The notes beneath the pieces are model-generated. The model was not told where the DNA came from. It ran no database searches and saw nothing but the letters and a program-made list of their open reading frames with translations. Source: Flavobacteriales bacterium UBA5040 (lineage in GTDB: Bacteria > Bacteroidota > Bacteroidia > Flavobacteriales > Weeksellaceae). From it: a stretch of DNA of 64,000 bases. Of the stretch, positions 52,183 through 60,521 are shown piece by piece (position 1 is the first letter of the stretch; every line of letters begins with the position of its first letter). Location of the stretch: assembly GCA_002415135.1 (NCBI GenBank), contig DIBY01000001.1, forward strand, positions 90,899-154,898. The letters are read 5' to 3'. The position numbers and the translations under genes are program-made.

Positions 52183-52941
52183 ATGAACGCTTTAAAAATC
52201 ACCGCTTTAAATTTAGATATTTCTTGGAAAAATAAAATTGAAAATTATGAAAAAATAGAGCAATCCTTTAAAAATGTTGAAGCAGACATTCTAATGCTGC
52301 CTGAAATGTTTTCTACTGGCTTTTATATGAGACCAGAAGAGATCGCCGATCGAAACGAAGAAACCCTAATTTGGATGAAACAATTTGCCAAACATAAAAA
52401 CAGCGTTGTTTGCGGAAGTGCTTCTATTCATGAAGCAGGAAAATTCTTCAACCGTTTTTACTTTGTTGAGCCTAATGGAAATTTTTCATCCTACGATAAA
52501 AGACATCTGTTTTCCTACTCTGGTGAAGACAAAAAATACAGTGCAGGGAAAGAGCGCGTCATTGTGAGCTATAAAAGTTGGCGAATTTTACTGCAAGTTT
52601 GTTATGATTTACGCTTCCCAACTTTTTCCCGAAACAATGGTGATTACGACGTTATACTCTACGTCGCCAATTGGCCAAAAAGCAGAATTGATGCGTGGCA
52701 GACTTTATTAAAAGCGAGGGCGATTGAAAATCAGGCCTACGTTTTTGGATTAAACAGAATCGGAACTGATGGAAACAATCTGGAATATCCGGAAAGTTCG
52801 TACTGCTTTTCCGCTGATGGAGCAGAAATCTCCAAAACAGATAACAATATTGTATCGGCGAATTTAGATTTAGAAAAACTTCAGGAGTTTATAACGAAGT
52901 TTCCGTTTCTATCAGATAGGGATGAGTTCTTTTATAATTGA
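52183..52941 (+). CDS. Nitrilase-superfamily amidase (omega-amidase YafV type)
   Basis: A 252-residue carbon-nitrogen hydrolase. The catalytic triad is Glu41 (MLPEMF), Lys106 (SYDKRHLF) and Cys140 (LQVCYDLRFP). The YDLRFPTFSRN stretch and WPKSRIDAWQTLLKARAIENQ are typical of YafV/omega-amidase enzymes that hydrolyse alpha-ketoglutaramate or alpha-ketosuccinamate. The exact substrate is inferred from family only. Monocistronic. Confidence 0.92.
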   Translation: MNALKITALNLDISWKNKIENYEKIEQSFKNVEADILMLPEMFSTGFYMRPEEIADRNEETLIWMKQFAKHKNSVVCGSASIHEAGKFFNRFYFVEPNGNFSSYDKRHLFSYSGEDKKYSAGKERVIVSYKSWRILLQVCYDLRFPTFSRNNGDYDVILYVANWPKSRIDAWQTLLKARAIENQAYVFGLNRIGTDGNNLEYPESSYCFSADGAEISKTDNNIVSANLDLEKLQEFITKFPFLSDRDEFFYN

Positions 52942-52977
52942 AAAATTTCCTTCTATAATATAAAAGGAAATTTTTCA
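52939..52977. terminator. Bidirectional terminator between amidase and thioredoxin genes
   Basis: Arms TGAAAAATTTCCTT and AAGGAAATTTTTCA flank an 11-base loop; the plus strand ends in T run and the other side has an A run. Confidence 0.75.
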
Positions 52978-52996
52978 TTGATCAGATTAAATTCAA

Positions 52997-53299
52997 TTAA
53001 GAAGCAAACTTATTCAAAAGGGTCGTTAAAGTATTGACATCGTGTACTCCACTTTCTTTGTAAAGCATTTCCCCTTTTTTGAAAACTGCTAAAGTTGGTA
53101 CTCCACGAACACCATATTCGGCAGCTATCGATGGAAACTGATCAATATCGATTTTTACAATTCTGGCCATATCCCCAATATTCTCTTTTACGGTATTTAA
53201 AACCGAAGACTGCACTTTGCAAGGGCCGCACCAGGTTGCAAAAAAATCGATTAATACAGGACGTTCTGAATCTATAAGTTCTTTAAATTTTTGTGACAT
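52997..53299 (-). CDS. Thioredoxin
   Basis: A 100-residue thioredoxin with the redox motif WCGPC at residues 23-27 and the cis-Pro loop GVRGVPTLAVF. It lacks a signal peptide, so it is cytosolic. Frame extends to GTG 53302, but ATG 53299 is preferred. It ends a minus-strand cassette of sulfur-related genes (small membrane protein, rhodanese, DUF6132 protein, methyltransferase) and may reduce persulfides or sulfane sulfur produced by the rhodaneses. Confidence 0.95.
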   Translation of the reverse strand: MSQKFKELIDSERPVLIDFFATWCGPCKVQSSVLNTVKENIGDMARIVKIDIDQFPSIAAEYGVRGVPTLAVFKKGEMLYKESGVHDVNTLTTLLNKFAS

Positions 53300-53351
53300 C
53301 ACTTTAAATTAAATAGTTAATAATAATTTTTCACCTAGAAGTTTAGTTAGC

Positions 53352-53549
53352 TTATTCTTCCTCCTTTTTTTGTGGGACTTGACAAGCTCCTGCGGCGCAC
53401 CCAAATTTGAATATCGCCATCGCCATAAAATACAAGCCGAATGGAATCATGAACCAGACTCGATCATTCGCGGCGATGAGAACAAAAAATATACCTGCAG
53501 CTAAATAGAGAAATCTACTCAAAGTCCAGGTTTGAAATAGTGTTTTCAT
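53352..53549 (-). CDS. Small membrane protein with CxxxxC tail
   Basis: A 65-residue protein with two helices (about 9-25 and 31-47) and the C-terminal segment FKFGCAAGACQVPQKKEEE with two Cys residues. The gene overlaps the rhodanese gene by four bases, so they are coupled. The Cys pair may handle sulfane sulfur or a metal; the family is not characterised. Confidence 0.75.
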   Translation of the reverse strand: MKTLFQTWTLSRFLYLAAGIFFVLIAANDRVWFMIPFGLYFMAMAIFKFGCAAGACQVPQKKEEE

Positions 53550-53857
53550 TGGTTTAATTTATTTTGAAGCGAACTCCAACCACCTCCATTATAAGCTTCG
53601 AAACCATTTTGCTGAAGAATCGATTTCGCTGAAGCACTTCGCATTCCGCTGGCACAACAAGTAATGATTGGCTTTTTCAAATCTAGTTTCTTCATTTCGC
53701 TTTGCAGTTGTTGCAAAGGGATATTTTTCGATTGTTTGATGTGTCCACCATTAAATTCCGCAGGGGTGCGCACATCAATTATTTGAGCACCACTAACCAA
53801 AAGTTCTTTATAATCTACTTTATTAGAGTTAAAAAGATTTTTAATAAAATCAAACAT
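53546..53857 (-). CDS. Rhodanese-like domain protein
   Basis: A 103-residue single-domain sulfurtransferase. The active-site Cys lies in ITCCASGMRSASA, preceded by IIDVRTPAEFNGGHIKQSKNIPL. It probably carries persulfide sulfur in the cytosol. It overlaps the DUF6132 gene by eight bases and the small membrane gene by four, so the three form a tightly coupled set. Confidence 0.93.
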   Translation of the reverse strand: MFDFIKNLFNSNKVDYKELLVSGAQIIDVRTPAEFNGGHIKQSKNIPLQQLQSEMKKLDLKKPIITCCASGMRSASAKSILQQNGFEAYNGGGWSSLQNKLNQ

Positions 53858-54062
53858 GCTCTTCCTTTATTTTAGATTTTTGGAATACGGAAAACATCAA
53901 ATAGCCCATCACCATTCCGTATGCAGTTGAATTAAATGGTTTTGACGTAATTGCGCAGCTTCCGGTTGTACAGCCGATAAAATGATAATAAGAGTATCCT
54001 AAAATTCCACCAACTAGAACTCCAACTAAACCAAATTTATATTTTATTAAAAAATTCATCAT
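53850..54062 (-). CDS. DUF6132-like small membrane protein
   Basis: A 70-residue two-helix protein with a Cys-containing loop IGCTTGSCAITSKPFNSTAYG, the pattern of the DUF6132 family. Start ATG 54062 or 54059 (Met-Met). A longer frame upstream lies in the methyltransferase gene and is unlikely. It begins one base after the methyltransferase stop and overlaps rhodanese by eight bases. Role unknown; possibly membrane transfer of sulfur or a metal. Confidence 0.8.
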   Translation of the reverse strand: MMNFLIKYKFGLVGVLVGGILGYSYYHFIGCTTGSCAITSKPFNSTAYGMVMGYLMFSVFQKSKIKEEHV

Positions 54063-54063
54063 T

Positions 54064-54675
54064 TTAAATCTTTTTTTTGAGGTTAATAAAAATCTCACTT
54101 CCCTTTCTCGATGGAATACTGTTATAGCATTCTTCCATCTTTTGAATATCAAAATCATCATTAAAAAGATTCTGATATTCTAAGACACTTCCCCCAAATG
54201 GCGGACCGTCCTTTTCAAAATTCCTATTAAATAGTAGGCCAACTATTCTTCCGCCTTCATCAAGCAGCTCATGCACTTTTTCTACATATTGAGGTCGTAA
54301 CTCAGGACGAAGTGCGCAGAAAAAAGTTTGTTCTATGATCAAATCATACTTGCCTTGATGATTGAAAAAATCTTCGCAAATTACCGTGACTCCTTTCTTA
54401 TTTTGATATTTATCTTTTAAGATCTGAACGGCTGTCTTCGAAATATCTAAGATTGTAATATTTGTAAATCCGAGATTCCAAAGAAATTCTACTTCATATG
54501 CATTTCCACAACCTGGAATTAAAATGTTCGCTCCTTTATTGGAGTATTGTAAAATATATTCTTCAATTGCAGGCGAGGAGTAACCAATATCCCAACCTGT
54601 TGATTGGTTTTCCCACCTTTCTTCCCAATAATTTTTATCGAGCGTTTTTTGATCAAGAGAGAAAACGTCGTTCAT
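54064..54675 (-). CDS. TPMT-family SAM-dependent methyltransferase
   Basis: A 203-residue class I methyltransferase of the thiopurine S-methyltransferase family. SAM-binding motif I is LIPGCGNAYEVEFL, with TILDISKTAVQIL and the IIEQTFFCALRPELR segment typical of TPMT-like proteins. Some members methylate thiols, sulfide or metalloids; here sulfur methylation is a context-based guess. First gene of the methyltransferase-DUF6132-rhodanese-membrane protein-thioredoxin run. Confidence 0.9.
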   Translation of the reverse strand: MNDVFSLDQKTLDKNYWEERWENQSTGWDIGYSSPAIEEYILQYSNKGANILIPGCGNAYEVEFLWNLGFTNITILDISKTAVQILKDKYQNKKGVTVICEDFFNHQGKYDLIIEQTFFCALRPELRPQYVEKVHELLDEGGRIVGLLFNRNFEKDGPPFGGSVLEYQNLFNDDFDIQKMEECYNSIPSRKGSEIFINLKKKI

Positions 54676-54730
54676 TACAACTATGGAGTGAATTAAAGCG
54701 GATTCAACTCCGCAAGATCTTCACAATTGT

Positions 54731-55105
54731 TTATTTTACTTCGTTGTTAATTGCAGTGACATTTTTTAGTGTCTTCGCATCATAAACATTTTGAATTCCA
54801 TTTTTTTTCAAAATTTCAACTGCCTGTGCAGCTTGTTTTCCGCTGTTACAGAAAATCACAACTTGTTTTTGTTTTCGGAAAAAGTCAAGATTATCTTCAA
54901 TTTGGGCTAAAGGAATATTAATTGCACCTGGAGCTGTTTTTTCAGCAAAATGTTCTGGAATCCGAACATCAACCAAAGTGGCTGCTGGATTCGTAACCAT
55001 TGCTTTCACTTCTGTGCGAGAAGCGTGTGGCATTGGCACTGCAGTTTTACAAGACCATAATCCCAGTGAAACCGCACCTATAATTAAAAGATTTTTTAAA
55101 TTCAT
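54731..55105 (-). CDS. Rhodanese-like lipoprotein
   Basis: A 124-residue lipoprotein (lipobox LWSC, Cys19) carrying one rhodanese domain with active-site Cys in VIFCNSGKQAAQA and the TLVDVRIPEHFAEK start. It would place a sulfurtransferase on the periplasmic side of a membrane. ATG 55105 overlaps the preceding gene's TAA by one base (TAATG), coupling it to the MBL-rhodanese gene; the upstream in-frame ATG at 55129 lies inside that gene. Confidence 0.88.
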   Translation of the reverse strand: MNLKNLLIIGAVSLGLWSCKTAVPMPHASRTEVKAMVTNPAATLVDVRIPEHFAEKTAPGAINIPLAQIEDNLDFFRKQKQVVIFCNSGKQAAQAVEILKKNGIQNVYDAKTLKNVTAINNEVK

Positions 55106-56517
55106 TATTTTAAAGTTTTGCTTTGACAAACGAAATTGCTTTTAGGAACACTGGTTTCTTTAATGGCACTAAATCCGCCTTCTATTTCTGTAAAATTTCT
55201 AATTCCTCTGGAGTTCAAAATACTTGCAGCAATCATGCTTCTGTATCCACCTGCACAATGCAGGAAGAAATGCTCGTCTGGATTTAAATCTGCAACCCAT
55301 TCATTAATATCAACCAACGGTCTGCTGTATGCTTCATCAACATGTTCGGCAGCATATTCAGTCTCGTTTCTCACATCGATCACTTTCGCATCTGCTGTTA
55401 ATTGATCTGCAAAAGTTTCAACAGAAATTCTGTTCACCGTATCTACTTCATTTCCTGAGTTGTTCCAGCCGTCAAAACCACCATCCAAATATCCGATAAC
55501 GTTATCGAAACCGACTCTGGCTAAACGTGTAATCGCTTCCTCTTCTGCATTTAGATCAGTTACCAATAAAATCGGTTGTTGTACATCGACGATCATGGCT
55601 CCAACCCAAGGTGCAAAATCTCCCTGCAATCCAATATTGATCGAATTGGGAACAAATCCTTTTTGAAAATCTGCTGCACTTCTAGTATCTAAAATAAGAG
55701 CTCCTGTGTCTTCTACAACGGATTCGAAATCTTGAGCTGCAACTGGCTGTGATCCTTTTTTAAGAATGGTATCAAAATCTTCATAACCACCTTTGTTCAT
55801 CGCAACGTTCATTCCGAAATATTTTGGTGGCGCCATCAAACCGTCCAGAACTTCTTTAATAAAAGATTCTTTGTTGGGTTGGTTCAAAGCATAGTTGGTT
55901 TTCTTTTGATTGCCTAAAGTATCAACGGTTTCTTTTTGCATATTTTTACCACAGGCAGAACCTGCGCCATGTGCTGGATATACCGTTATATCATCAGCAA
56001 GAGGCATAATTTTATTCTGTAAACTGTCGTATAAAATTCCAGCCAATTCTTCCTGAGTCATGCTCGCTGCTTTTTGCGCCAAATCTGGTCGTCCAACATC
56101 GCCTAAGAAAAGGGTGTCTCCACTGAAAATTGCAGTTTCTTTTCCGTTTTCATCAATTAACAGATAAGTTGAACTTTCCATGGTATGACCTGGCGTGTGC
56201 AATACTTTTATTTTGATTTTTCCGATTTCAAAGATCTGTCCGTCTTCGGCAATGATTGCCTCGAAATCAGGATTTGCCGTTGGTCCGTAAACAATTGGCG
56301 CACCCGTCTTCTTGGATAAATCAACATGCCCAGAAACAAAATCTGCATGAAAATGAGTTTCAAAAATATATTTTAATTGAACACCATCTTTTTCTAACCG
56401 ATCAGTATAAGGTTTGGTCTCTCTTAAAGGATCGATGATTACTGCTTCATTTTCAGAAACAATATAATATGCTCCCTGAGCCAAACATCCTGTATAAATT
56501 TGTTCTACTGTCATCAT
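55105..56517 (-). CDS. MBL-fold persulfide dioxygenase-like protein with two rhodanese domains
   Basis: A 470-residue protein: metallo-beta-lactamase domain (about 1-245) with ETHFHADF in place of the HxHxDH box, as in ETHE1/PDO-like dioxygenases that oxidise glutathione or coenzyme A persulfide to sulfite, then two rhodanese domains (about 260-360 and 375-468). The first rhodanese has no Cys at the active-site position (ILLVTDLNAEEE), the second has it (FLHCAGGYRSMIAAS). Fusion of the dioxygenase and rhodanese parts is known in bacteria. Start ATG 56517 or 56514 (Met-Met). Confidence 0.92.
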   Translation of the reverse strand: MMTVEQIYTGCLAQGAYYIVSENEAVIIDPLRETKPYTDRLEKDGVQLKYIFETHFHADFVSGHVDLSKKTGAPIVYGPTANPDFEAIIAEDGQIFEIGKIKIKVLHTPGHTMESSTYLLIDENGKETAIFSGDTLFLGDVGRPDLAQKAASMTQEELAGILYDSLQNKIMPLADDITVYPAHGAGSACGKNMQKETVDTLGNQKKTNYALNQPNKESFIKEVLDGLMAPPKYFGMNVAMNKGGYEDFDTILKKGSQPVAAQDFESVVEDTGALILDTRSAADFQKGFVPNSINIGLQGDFAPWVGAMIVDVQQPILLVTDLNAEEEAITRLARVGFDNVIGYLDGGFDGWNNSGNEVDTVNRISVETFADQLTADAKVIDVRNETEYAAEHVDEAYSRPLVDINEWVADLNPDEHFFLHCAGGYRSMIAASILNSRGIRNFTEIEGGFSAIKETSVPKSNFVCQSKTLK

Positions 56518-56606
56518 AATTATATTTTTATTAATAAAAATTCCCCATAAAATAAAGCAGAATTTTCAGTTAATATTATATTTCTATATAAACGTAAGTT
56601 TTTTAC

Positions 56607-56981
56607 TTACTCTTCTATCTCCCTGTACTCGGTAACATTTCCCTGACCGTCAGTTGTTTTTCCACCAGATCCCAGAGCTCCTTCCCACATCATTTTTTCA
56701 TTAGCAAAAACAGGTTCGCCTTTGGTATTGATTTTTTTAGCGATCAGGACTTCTTCAGGCTTACCATTTTGCTCGATTTTCACGGCAATATTTTCGCCTT
56801 GTGCAAAATAAGTAACCCCAATTACTTCGCCTTTGTCATTCTTTAACTTGGTTGTTTCCTGAACCAAACTAACTTCATTAGGGTCTTTTACGGAGCCCGT
56901 AGTTGTGTTGCTGGTTGTGTTTTCTTTTTTACATGCTGTTAGTAAAAACAGTCCCAAGGTAAAAATCAATAAGTTCTTCAT
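56607..56981 (-). CDS. Hypothetical lipoprotein of the sulfur cassette
   Basis: A 124-residue lipoprotein (lipobox LLTAC, Cys17) with a Ser/Thr/Asn linker and a soluble domain without recognised motif. Its ATG overlaps the exporter stop (ATGA), so the exporter and this gene are coupled. An 89-base gap and a weak hairpin separate it from the MBL-rhodanese gene. Confidence 0.75.
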   Translation of the reverse strand: MKNLLIFTLGLFLLTACKKENTTSNTTTGSVKDPNEVSLVQETTKLKNDKGEVIGVTYFAQGENIAVKIEQNGKPEEVLIAKKINTKGEPVFANEKMMWEGALGSGGKTTDGQGNVTEYREIEE

Positions 56982-57784
56982 ATTGCTATTTGTTGTTTAA
57001 AAAATATTTCTTTAATAATGATAAATAATCCCATGATCAGTACGATCCAACCGAATGCTGGTTTCAATTTCCGACCATCTACGTTTTTTGCAAATGCAAT
57101 TCCCACAAAAATACCCAGCACAGAAAGGGCTGAAAACGTCAATAGGAAAGTCCAGTCGTGAGCCACCATTTTCATGGTGCTTAAAAATCCTAAAATAGAG
57201 TTCATGGCGATAATAAACAAAGATGTTGCAACGGCTCTTTTCATCGGCAAACCAATGAGCATCACTAATGCTGGCACAATTAAAAATCCGCCACCCGCTC
57301 CAATCAATCCCGTTATAATTCCGACCAGAAGTCCTTGTGATATTAGAATTGTGTAATTATTTCCATTTTGCTTTCTGCCTGAAGGTCTTTCGTTTTTACG
57401 GATCATTTTAGTCGAGGCAATCAACATTAGAATCGCAAAAAGAAAAAGCAAGAACATGTCTTTGGTCATCGTAATTCCCCAGCGATTGATAATATATTCT
57501 GGCAAATGGGGCAGAACTAATCTCCTCGAAAACAAAACACCCAAAACTGATGGAATACCGAAAATGAACGCCGTTTGAAAATCAATCATTTTCTCTTTGA
57601 TAAAGCCTGCTGAACCAACTAAACTGGTCACTCCAACGACGAAAAGGGAAAGCGTTGTCGCCGTGATTGGATCAAACCCAAAAACGTAAACAAAGATCGG
57701 TACACTCAAAATACTCCCACCACCACCTATTAATCCCATCACGAGACCAATAACGATTGCAGAAAAATATCCTAATAACTCCAT
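56978..57784 (-). CDS. TauE/SafE family sulfite exporter
   Basis: A 268-residue polytopic protein of the PF01925 family with about eight helices. The two repeats begin with GLVMGLIGGGGSILSVPIFVYVFG and LLVGIITGLIGAGGGFLIVPALVML, the family hallmark GGGGS/AGGGF. Directly upstream of persulfide dioxygenase genes, this family exports sulfite. First gene of the sulfur cassette and preceded by its own -7 box (57799-57806). Confidence 0.9.
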   Translation of the reverse strand: MELLGYFSAIVIGLVMGLIGGGGSILSVPIFVYVFGFDPITATTLSLFVVGVTSLVGSAGFIKEKMIDFQTAFIFGIPSVLGVLFSRRLVLPHLPEYIINRWGITMTKDMFLLFLFAILMLIASTKMIRKNERPSGRKQNGNNYTILISQGLLVGIITGLIGAGGGFLIVPALVMLIGLPMKRAVATSLFIIAMNSILGFLSTMKMVAHDWTFLLTFSALSVLGIFVGIAFAKNVDGRKLKPAFGWIVLIMGLFIIIKEIFFKQQIAI

Positions 57785-57798
57785 CTAAATAATTTTAG

Positions 57799-57806
57799 CA
57801 AAAATA
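57799..57806 (-). promoter_or_regulatory. -7 promoter box for the sulfur cassette
   Basis: Minus-strand TATTTTTG, an exact TAnnTTTG match 15 bases before the exporter start 57784. Confidence 0.45.
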
Positions 57807-57860
57807 CTCTTTAATTTTTGCATAAACAGTGACCGAAGTTACACAAGACCAATTACTCAT

Positions 57861-58304
57861 TTAACTAAAATCTATAATTTGAAGCGATTTTGCACCAACT
57901 TCTACGGTATCACCCTTATTTTTTCCTTTGATATTTTGGAAAACTGGAGCATGATCAGAAAAGGCAAGCACTTCTTTATTTTCATATTGGAAAGGAGGCA
58001 CAGAAATTCCGACGAATAAGAAGTTTTGATCGGTTTCAACCAGCGTTCCTTTTTCAATTTTATCGTGTTTTTCTTTCAATTCCCCTTCTACAAAAGCAAG
58101 GGTTTGTTCTGCTTCTCTAAGTGTTTTCTCATACCGAAGCTGCATATCTTTTGCTTGCGTTTGCTGGGAAAAATCTTCGGGATCATGAGTGCTTTCTTCA
58201 TCAAGATCAGACGCAATCTTGTAACGCTCAACCGATTGTTTTAAACTTTCGATAACGACTTTTTGTTCTTCGATAATGATGTTGATGATATCCGTTCTTT
58301 TCAT
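57861..58304 (-). CDS. GreA/GreB-like protein
   Basis: A 147-residue protein with an N-terminal coiled coil (about 10-85; IIEEQKVVIESLKQSVERY) and a C-terminal beta domain, the general shape of transcript-cleavage factor GreA/B. However, the acidic tip residues of the coiled coil and the FKBP-like signature are only partly recognisable (DHAPVFQNIKGKNKGDTVEV), so activity on RNA polymerase is not assured. Monocistronic, with -7 box TAAATTTG at 58327-58334 (minus). Confidence 0.72.
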   Translation of the reverse strand: MKRTDIINIIIEEQKVVIESLKQSVERYKIASDLDEESTHDPEDFSQQTQAKDMQLRYEKTLREAEQTLAFVEGELKEKHDKIEKGTLVETDQNFLFVGISVPPFQYENKEVLAFSDHAPVFQNIKGKNKGDTVEVGAKSLQIIDFS

Positions 58305-58326
58305 GATTTTATTTTTTGTTATCTAC

Positions 58327-58334
58327 CAAATTTA
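58327..58334 (-). promoter_or_regulatory. -7 promoter box for the GreA-like gene
   Basis: Minus-strand TAAATTTG, exact TAnnTTTG match, about 23 bases before ATG 58304. Confidence 0.45.
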
Positions 58335-58399
58335 CAGAAATTTTTCGGGAACCTGTTTTTAGAAAAGCCAACATTTGGCAGGTCTTAATTTTTCCAGTA

Positions 58400-60391
58400 T
58401 TACCAGGTAAAATTCATATTGATAAAGAAATTACGACCGGGCTGTGGGATCTTATTCCAATCTGAATAGGTGGTGAAGTTTCTATCAAAGATATTTTCAA
58501 CACCGATCTTCGTATAAATTTTAGTTTTACCCAAAGGAAGTAAATATCCAAAATTCGCATTGACAATCGTGTAAGCTGGAGTTTCAGACTCTCCATATTG
58601 TGGTGCAAAATCCTGATATTTTGTGTTTCCAAAAACGGCAACTTCCGAGGAAAATTTATTCTTCTCATATCTTAAAGAAGTTTGATAACTGAACGGACTC
58701 ATAAAAGGCAGATTACCATTCTCATTATCTTTTCCTCTGGTATAAACGAATTGGGTCGTCCATTTTAAAGGATCAGCGATTTGTAGTTCTGTAGATAAAC
58801 TGATATTAAATAAAGTGGCGTAATCTAAAGCAGTATAATTTTTGACTCCACTTGCGCCAATCGTCATCGGCACTAAATTGTCAATTATTTTACCAACGAT
58901 GTAATCAGAAATACGAAAATAAGAGGACGAAACTTTAGCGCTGTATTTGTCTTTTTTTACGCCTACAAAAGCATTGGCTTCTAAGGAAGATTCGTTTTTG
59001 AGATTAGGATTTCCGATGTAATCGTATTTCTCAAAACTGTTGAATAAATAAAATCCATAACCTTCAGAAACCGACGGCGCGCGATCGCCATATCCTAAAC
59101 CAAACCCGGCCTGAAATCCATTTTTATCAAACTGATAATTCGCAGCTAAACTCTTTAAAACTCTGGTTTTTTCTGCATTCATGTCTGGATAAAAAATCTG
59201 TAAACTGTTTAAGCCAAATTCACTTTCGATCTTGTTCTGATGCATCGTTACAGAGGCTGATAATTTCAAACTAGAATTTTCGGTCACTTTAATTTGATCT
59301 TCTAAGTAAAGTGCCTGAGCAAGCGTTCGCACATCCGGCCACGTCAACATGAACATTAGTCTTTCGCTTTTGTCTTCCGGATACATCGTCATTTCTGCAC
59401 GGGATTTATTGTAAAACGCATTGACATTCAATAATAAATTATGGCTGTTAAAAACTGCTTTCAAGTGAGAATAGTAACCATAAGTTTTACTCCAACCCGG
59501 CATATCCATGTGAATAGGAACATTGGGTCTTTTGGTATCATCCATTCTGTGCATGACATTATTGAAGTAAACTTTGGTTTCCCAACTATTCAAGAAATCA
59601 CTTTCTGGCAACATCTGGAATTTTAAAGAAGTAATCAAAGCTTCAGCAATTGAAACATCCATCGGCAAAGCAGGATAACCGACATCATTGGCTTTGTCAT
59701 AAATAACAGACGCTTCTAACAATTTATTTTCACCCAACTTCACTCCAGAAATTCCGGAAATATTTATTTTTTGGAATTGAGAATAAGGGATTTCGATATT
59801 GCCACCAGCTTTGTAATTCTCTGCATCGCGCGTCATAAAATTAACGTCGGTGTAGAATTTCTCTGATTTAAATTTTGTCCCGGCACCAAATATTTTTTGT
59901 TGATTCACTGATTCGTAACCGCTGTTGACATTAAAGTTCCATTTATTTTGACCAAACATCATTTTGTTTCTTTTCAAATCAATAGAACCGCCAATGGTAT
60001 TTCCGTGGCAAGATCCTTCCTGACCTGAACTAATGCTGGCTTCCATCAAATTAGAAACTTCGATGTAGGAAGTAATAGGATCCATTTTATCGGTACACGC
60101 ACCGAAAATCCGCATTCCATCGATGGTGACTAAAGTTCTTTCCGTCGGCAATCCATTAATCAGTGGTTCCCAGGCATAAGCGCCACGTTTTACCATATCA
60201 ACCTTCGCCGATTTCTGCAGATATTCATCAATTGAGCCTAAGGGTTTATTTTCTTTGCTGGAAATTTTAGTAGTTCCAATCACAATAACTTCTTGAATAT
60301 GTTGTGATTTTATAGAGTCTGATGAATATTCCTGTGCAAAACCATTGGTAAACAGAAGAACAAAAATATTCACAAGTGCGTATCGTTTCAT
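58400..60391 (-). CDS. TonB-dependent receptor, probably for copper
   Basis: A 663-residue outer-membrane receptor: signal peptide ending FAQ, plug domain (about 35-150) and a 22-strand barrel ending in NMNFTW. It lacks the Bacteroidota SusC-type carboxypeptidase-like extension. The plug loop GACTDKMDPITSYIEV resembles the MDPxTxYI loop of NosA/OprC copper receptors, and a barrel loop is Met/His-rich (VMHRMDDTKRPNVPIHMDMPG), as in those proteins. Copper specificity is inferred. It is the third gene of a minus-strand unit that begins with two small exported proteins. Confidence 0.85.
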   Translation of the reverse strand: MKRYALVNIFVLLFTNGFAQEYSSDSIKSQHIQEVIVIGTTKISSKENKPLGSIDEYLQKSAKVDMVKRGAYAWEPLINGLPTERTLVTIDGMRIFGACTDKMDPITSYIEVSNLMEASISSGQEGSCHGNTIGGSIDLKRNKMMFGQNKWNFNVNSGYESVNQQKIFGAGTKFKSEKFYTDVNFMTRDAENYKAGGNIEIPYSQFQKINISGISGVKLGENKLLEASVIYDKANDVGYPALPMDVSIAEALITSLKFQMLPESDFLNSWETKVYFNNVMHRMDDTKRPNVPIHMDMPGWSKTYGYYSHLKAVFNSHNLLLNVNAFYNKSRAEMTMYPEDKSERLMFMLTWPDVRTLAQALYLEDQIKVTENSSLKLSASVTMHQNKIESEFGLNSLQIFYPDMNAEKTRVLKSLAANYQFDKNGFQAGFGLGYGDRAPSVSEGYGFYLFNSFEKYDYIGNPNLKNESSLEANAFVGVKKDKYSAKVSSSYFRISDYIVGKIIDNLVPMTIGASGVKNYTALDYATLFNISLSTELQIADPLKWTTQFVYTRGKDNENGNLPFMSPFSYQTSLRYEKNKFSSEVAVFGNTKYQDFAPQYGESETPAYTIVNANFGYLLPLGKTKIYTKIGVENIFDRNFTTYSDWNKIPQPGRNFFINMNFTW

Positions 60392-60521
60392 GATAAAGCT
60401 TTTGATTAGTAGGATGACTGTAAACCTTTAATTAAAAAGATTTAACTCAAAAAAATTATAGAAAATCAAGACTAATTACTTTAAATTGGATTAATCAGCC
60501 TTGATTATTTTTGTAATGAAT

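Noticed and set aside
54063..54161. Longer N-terminus for the DUF6132-like protein
   Set aside because: It lies inside the methyltransferase gene and lacks the family start; ATG 54062 is next to that gene's stop.
60463..60507. Imperfect inverted repeat AATCAAG / CTTGATT downstream of the Met/His lipoprotein
   Set aside because: Mismatches in the inner stem and only a short T run; could be chance, and a terminator there would cut off the receptor gene.
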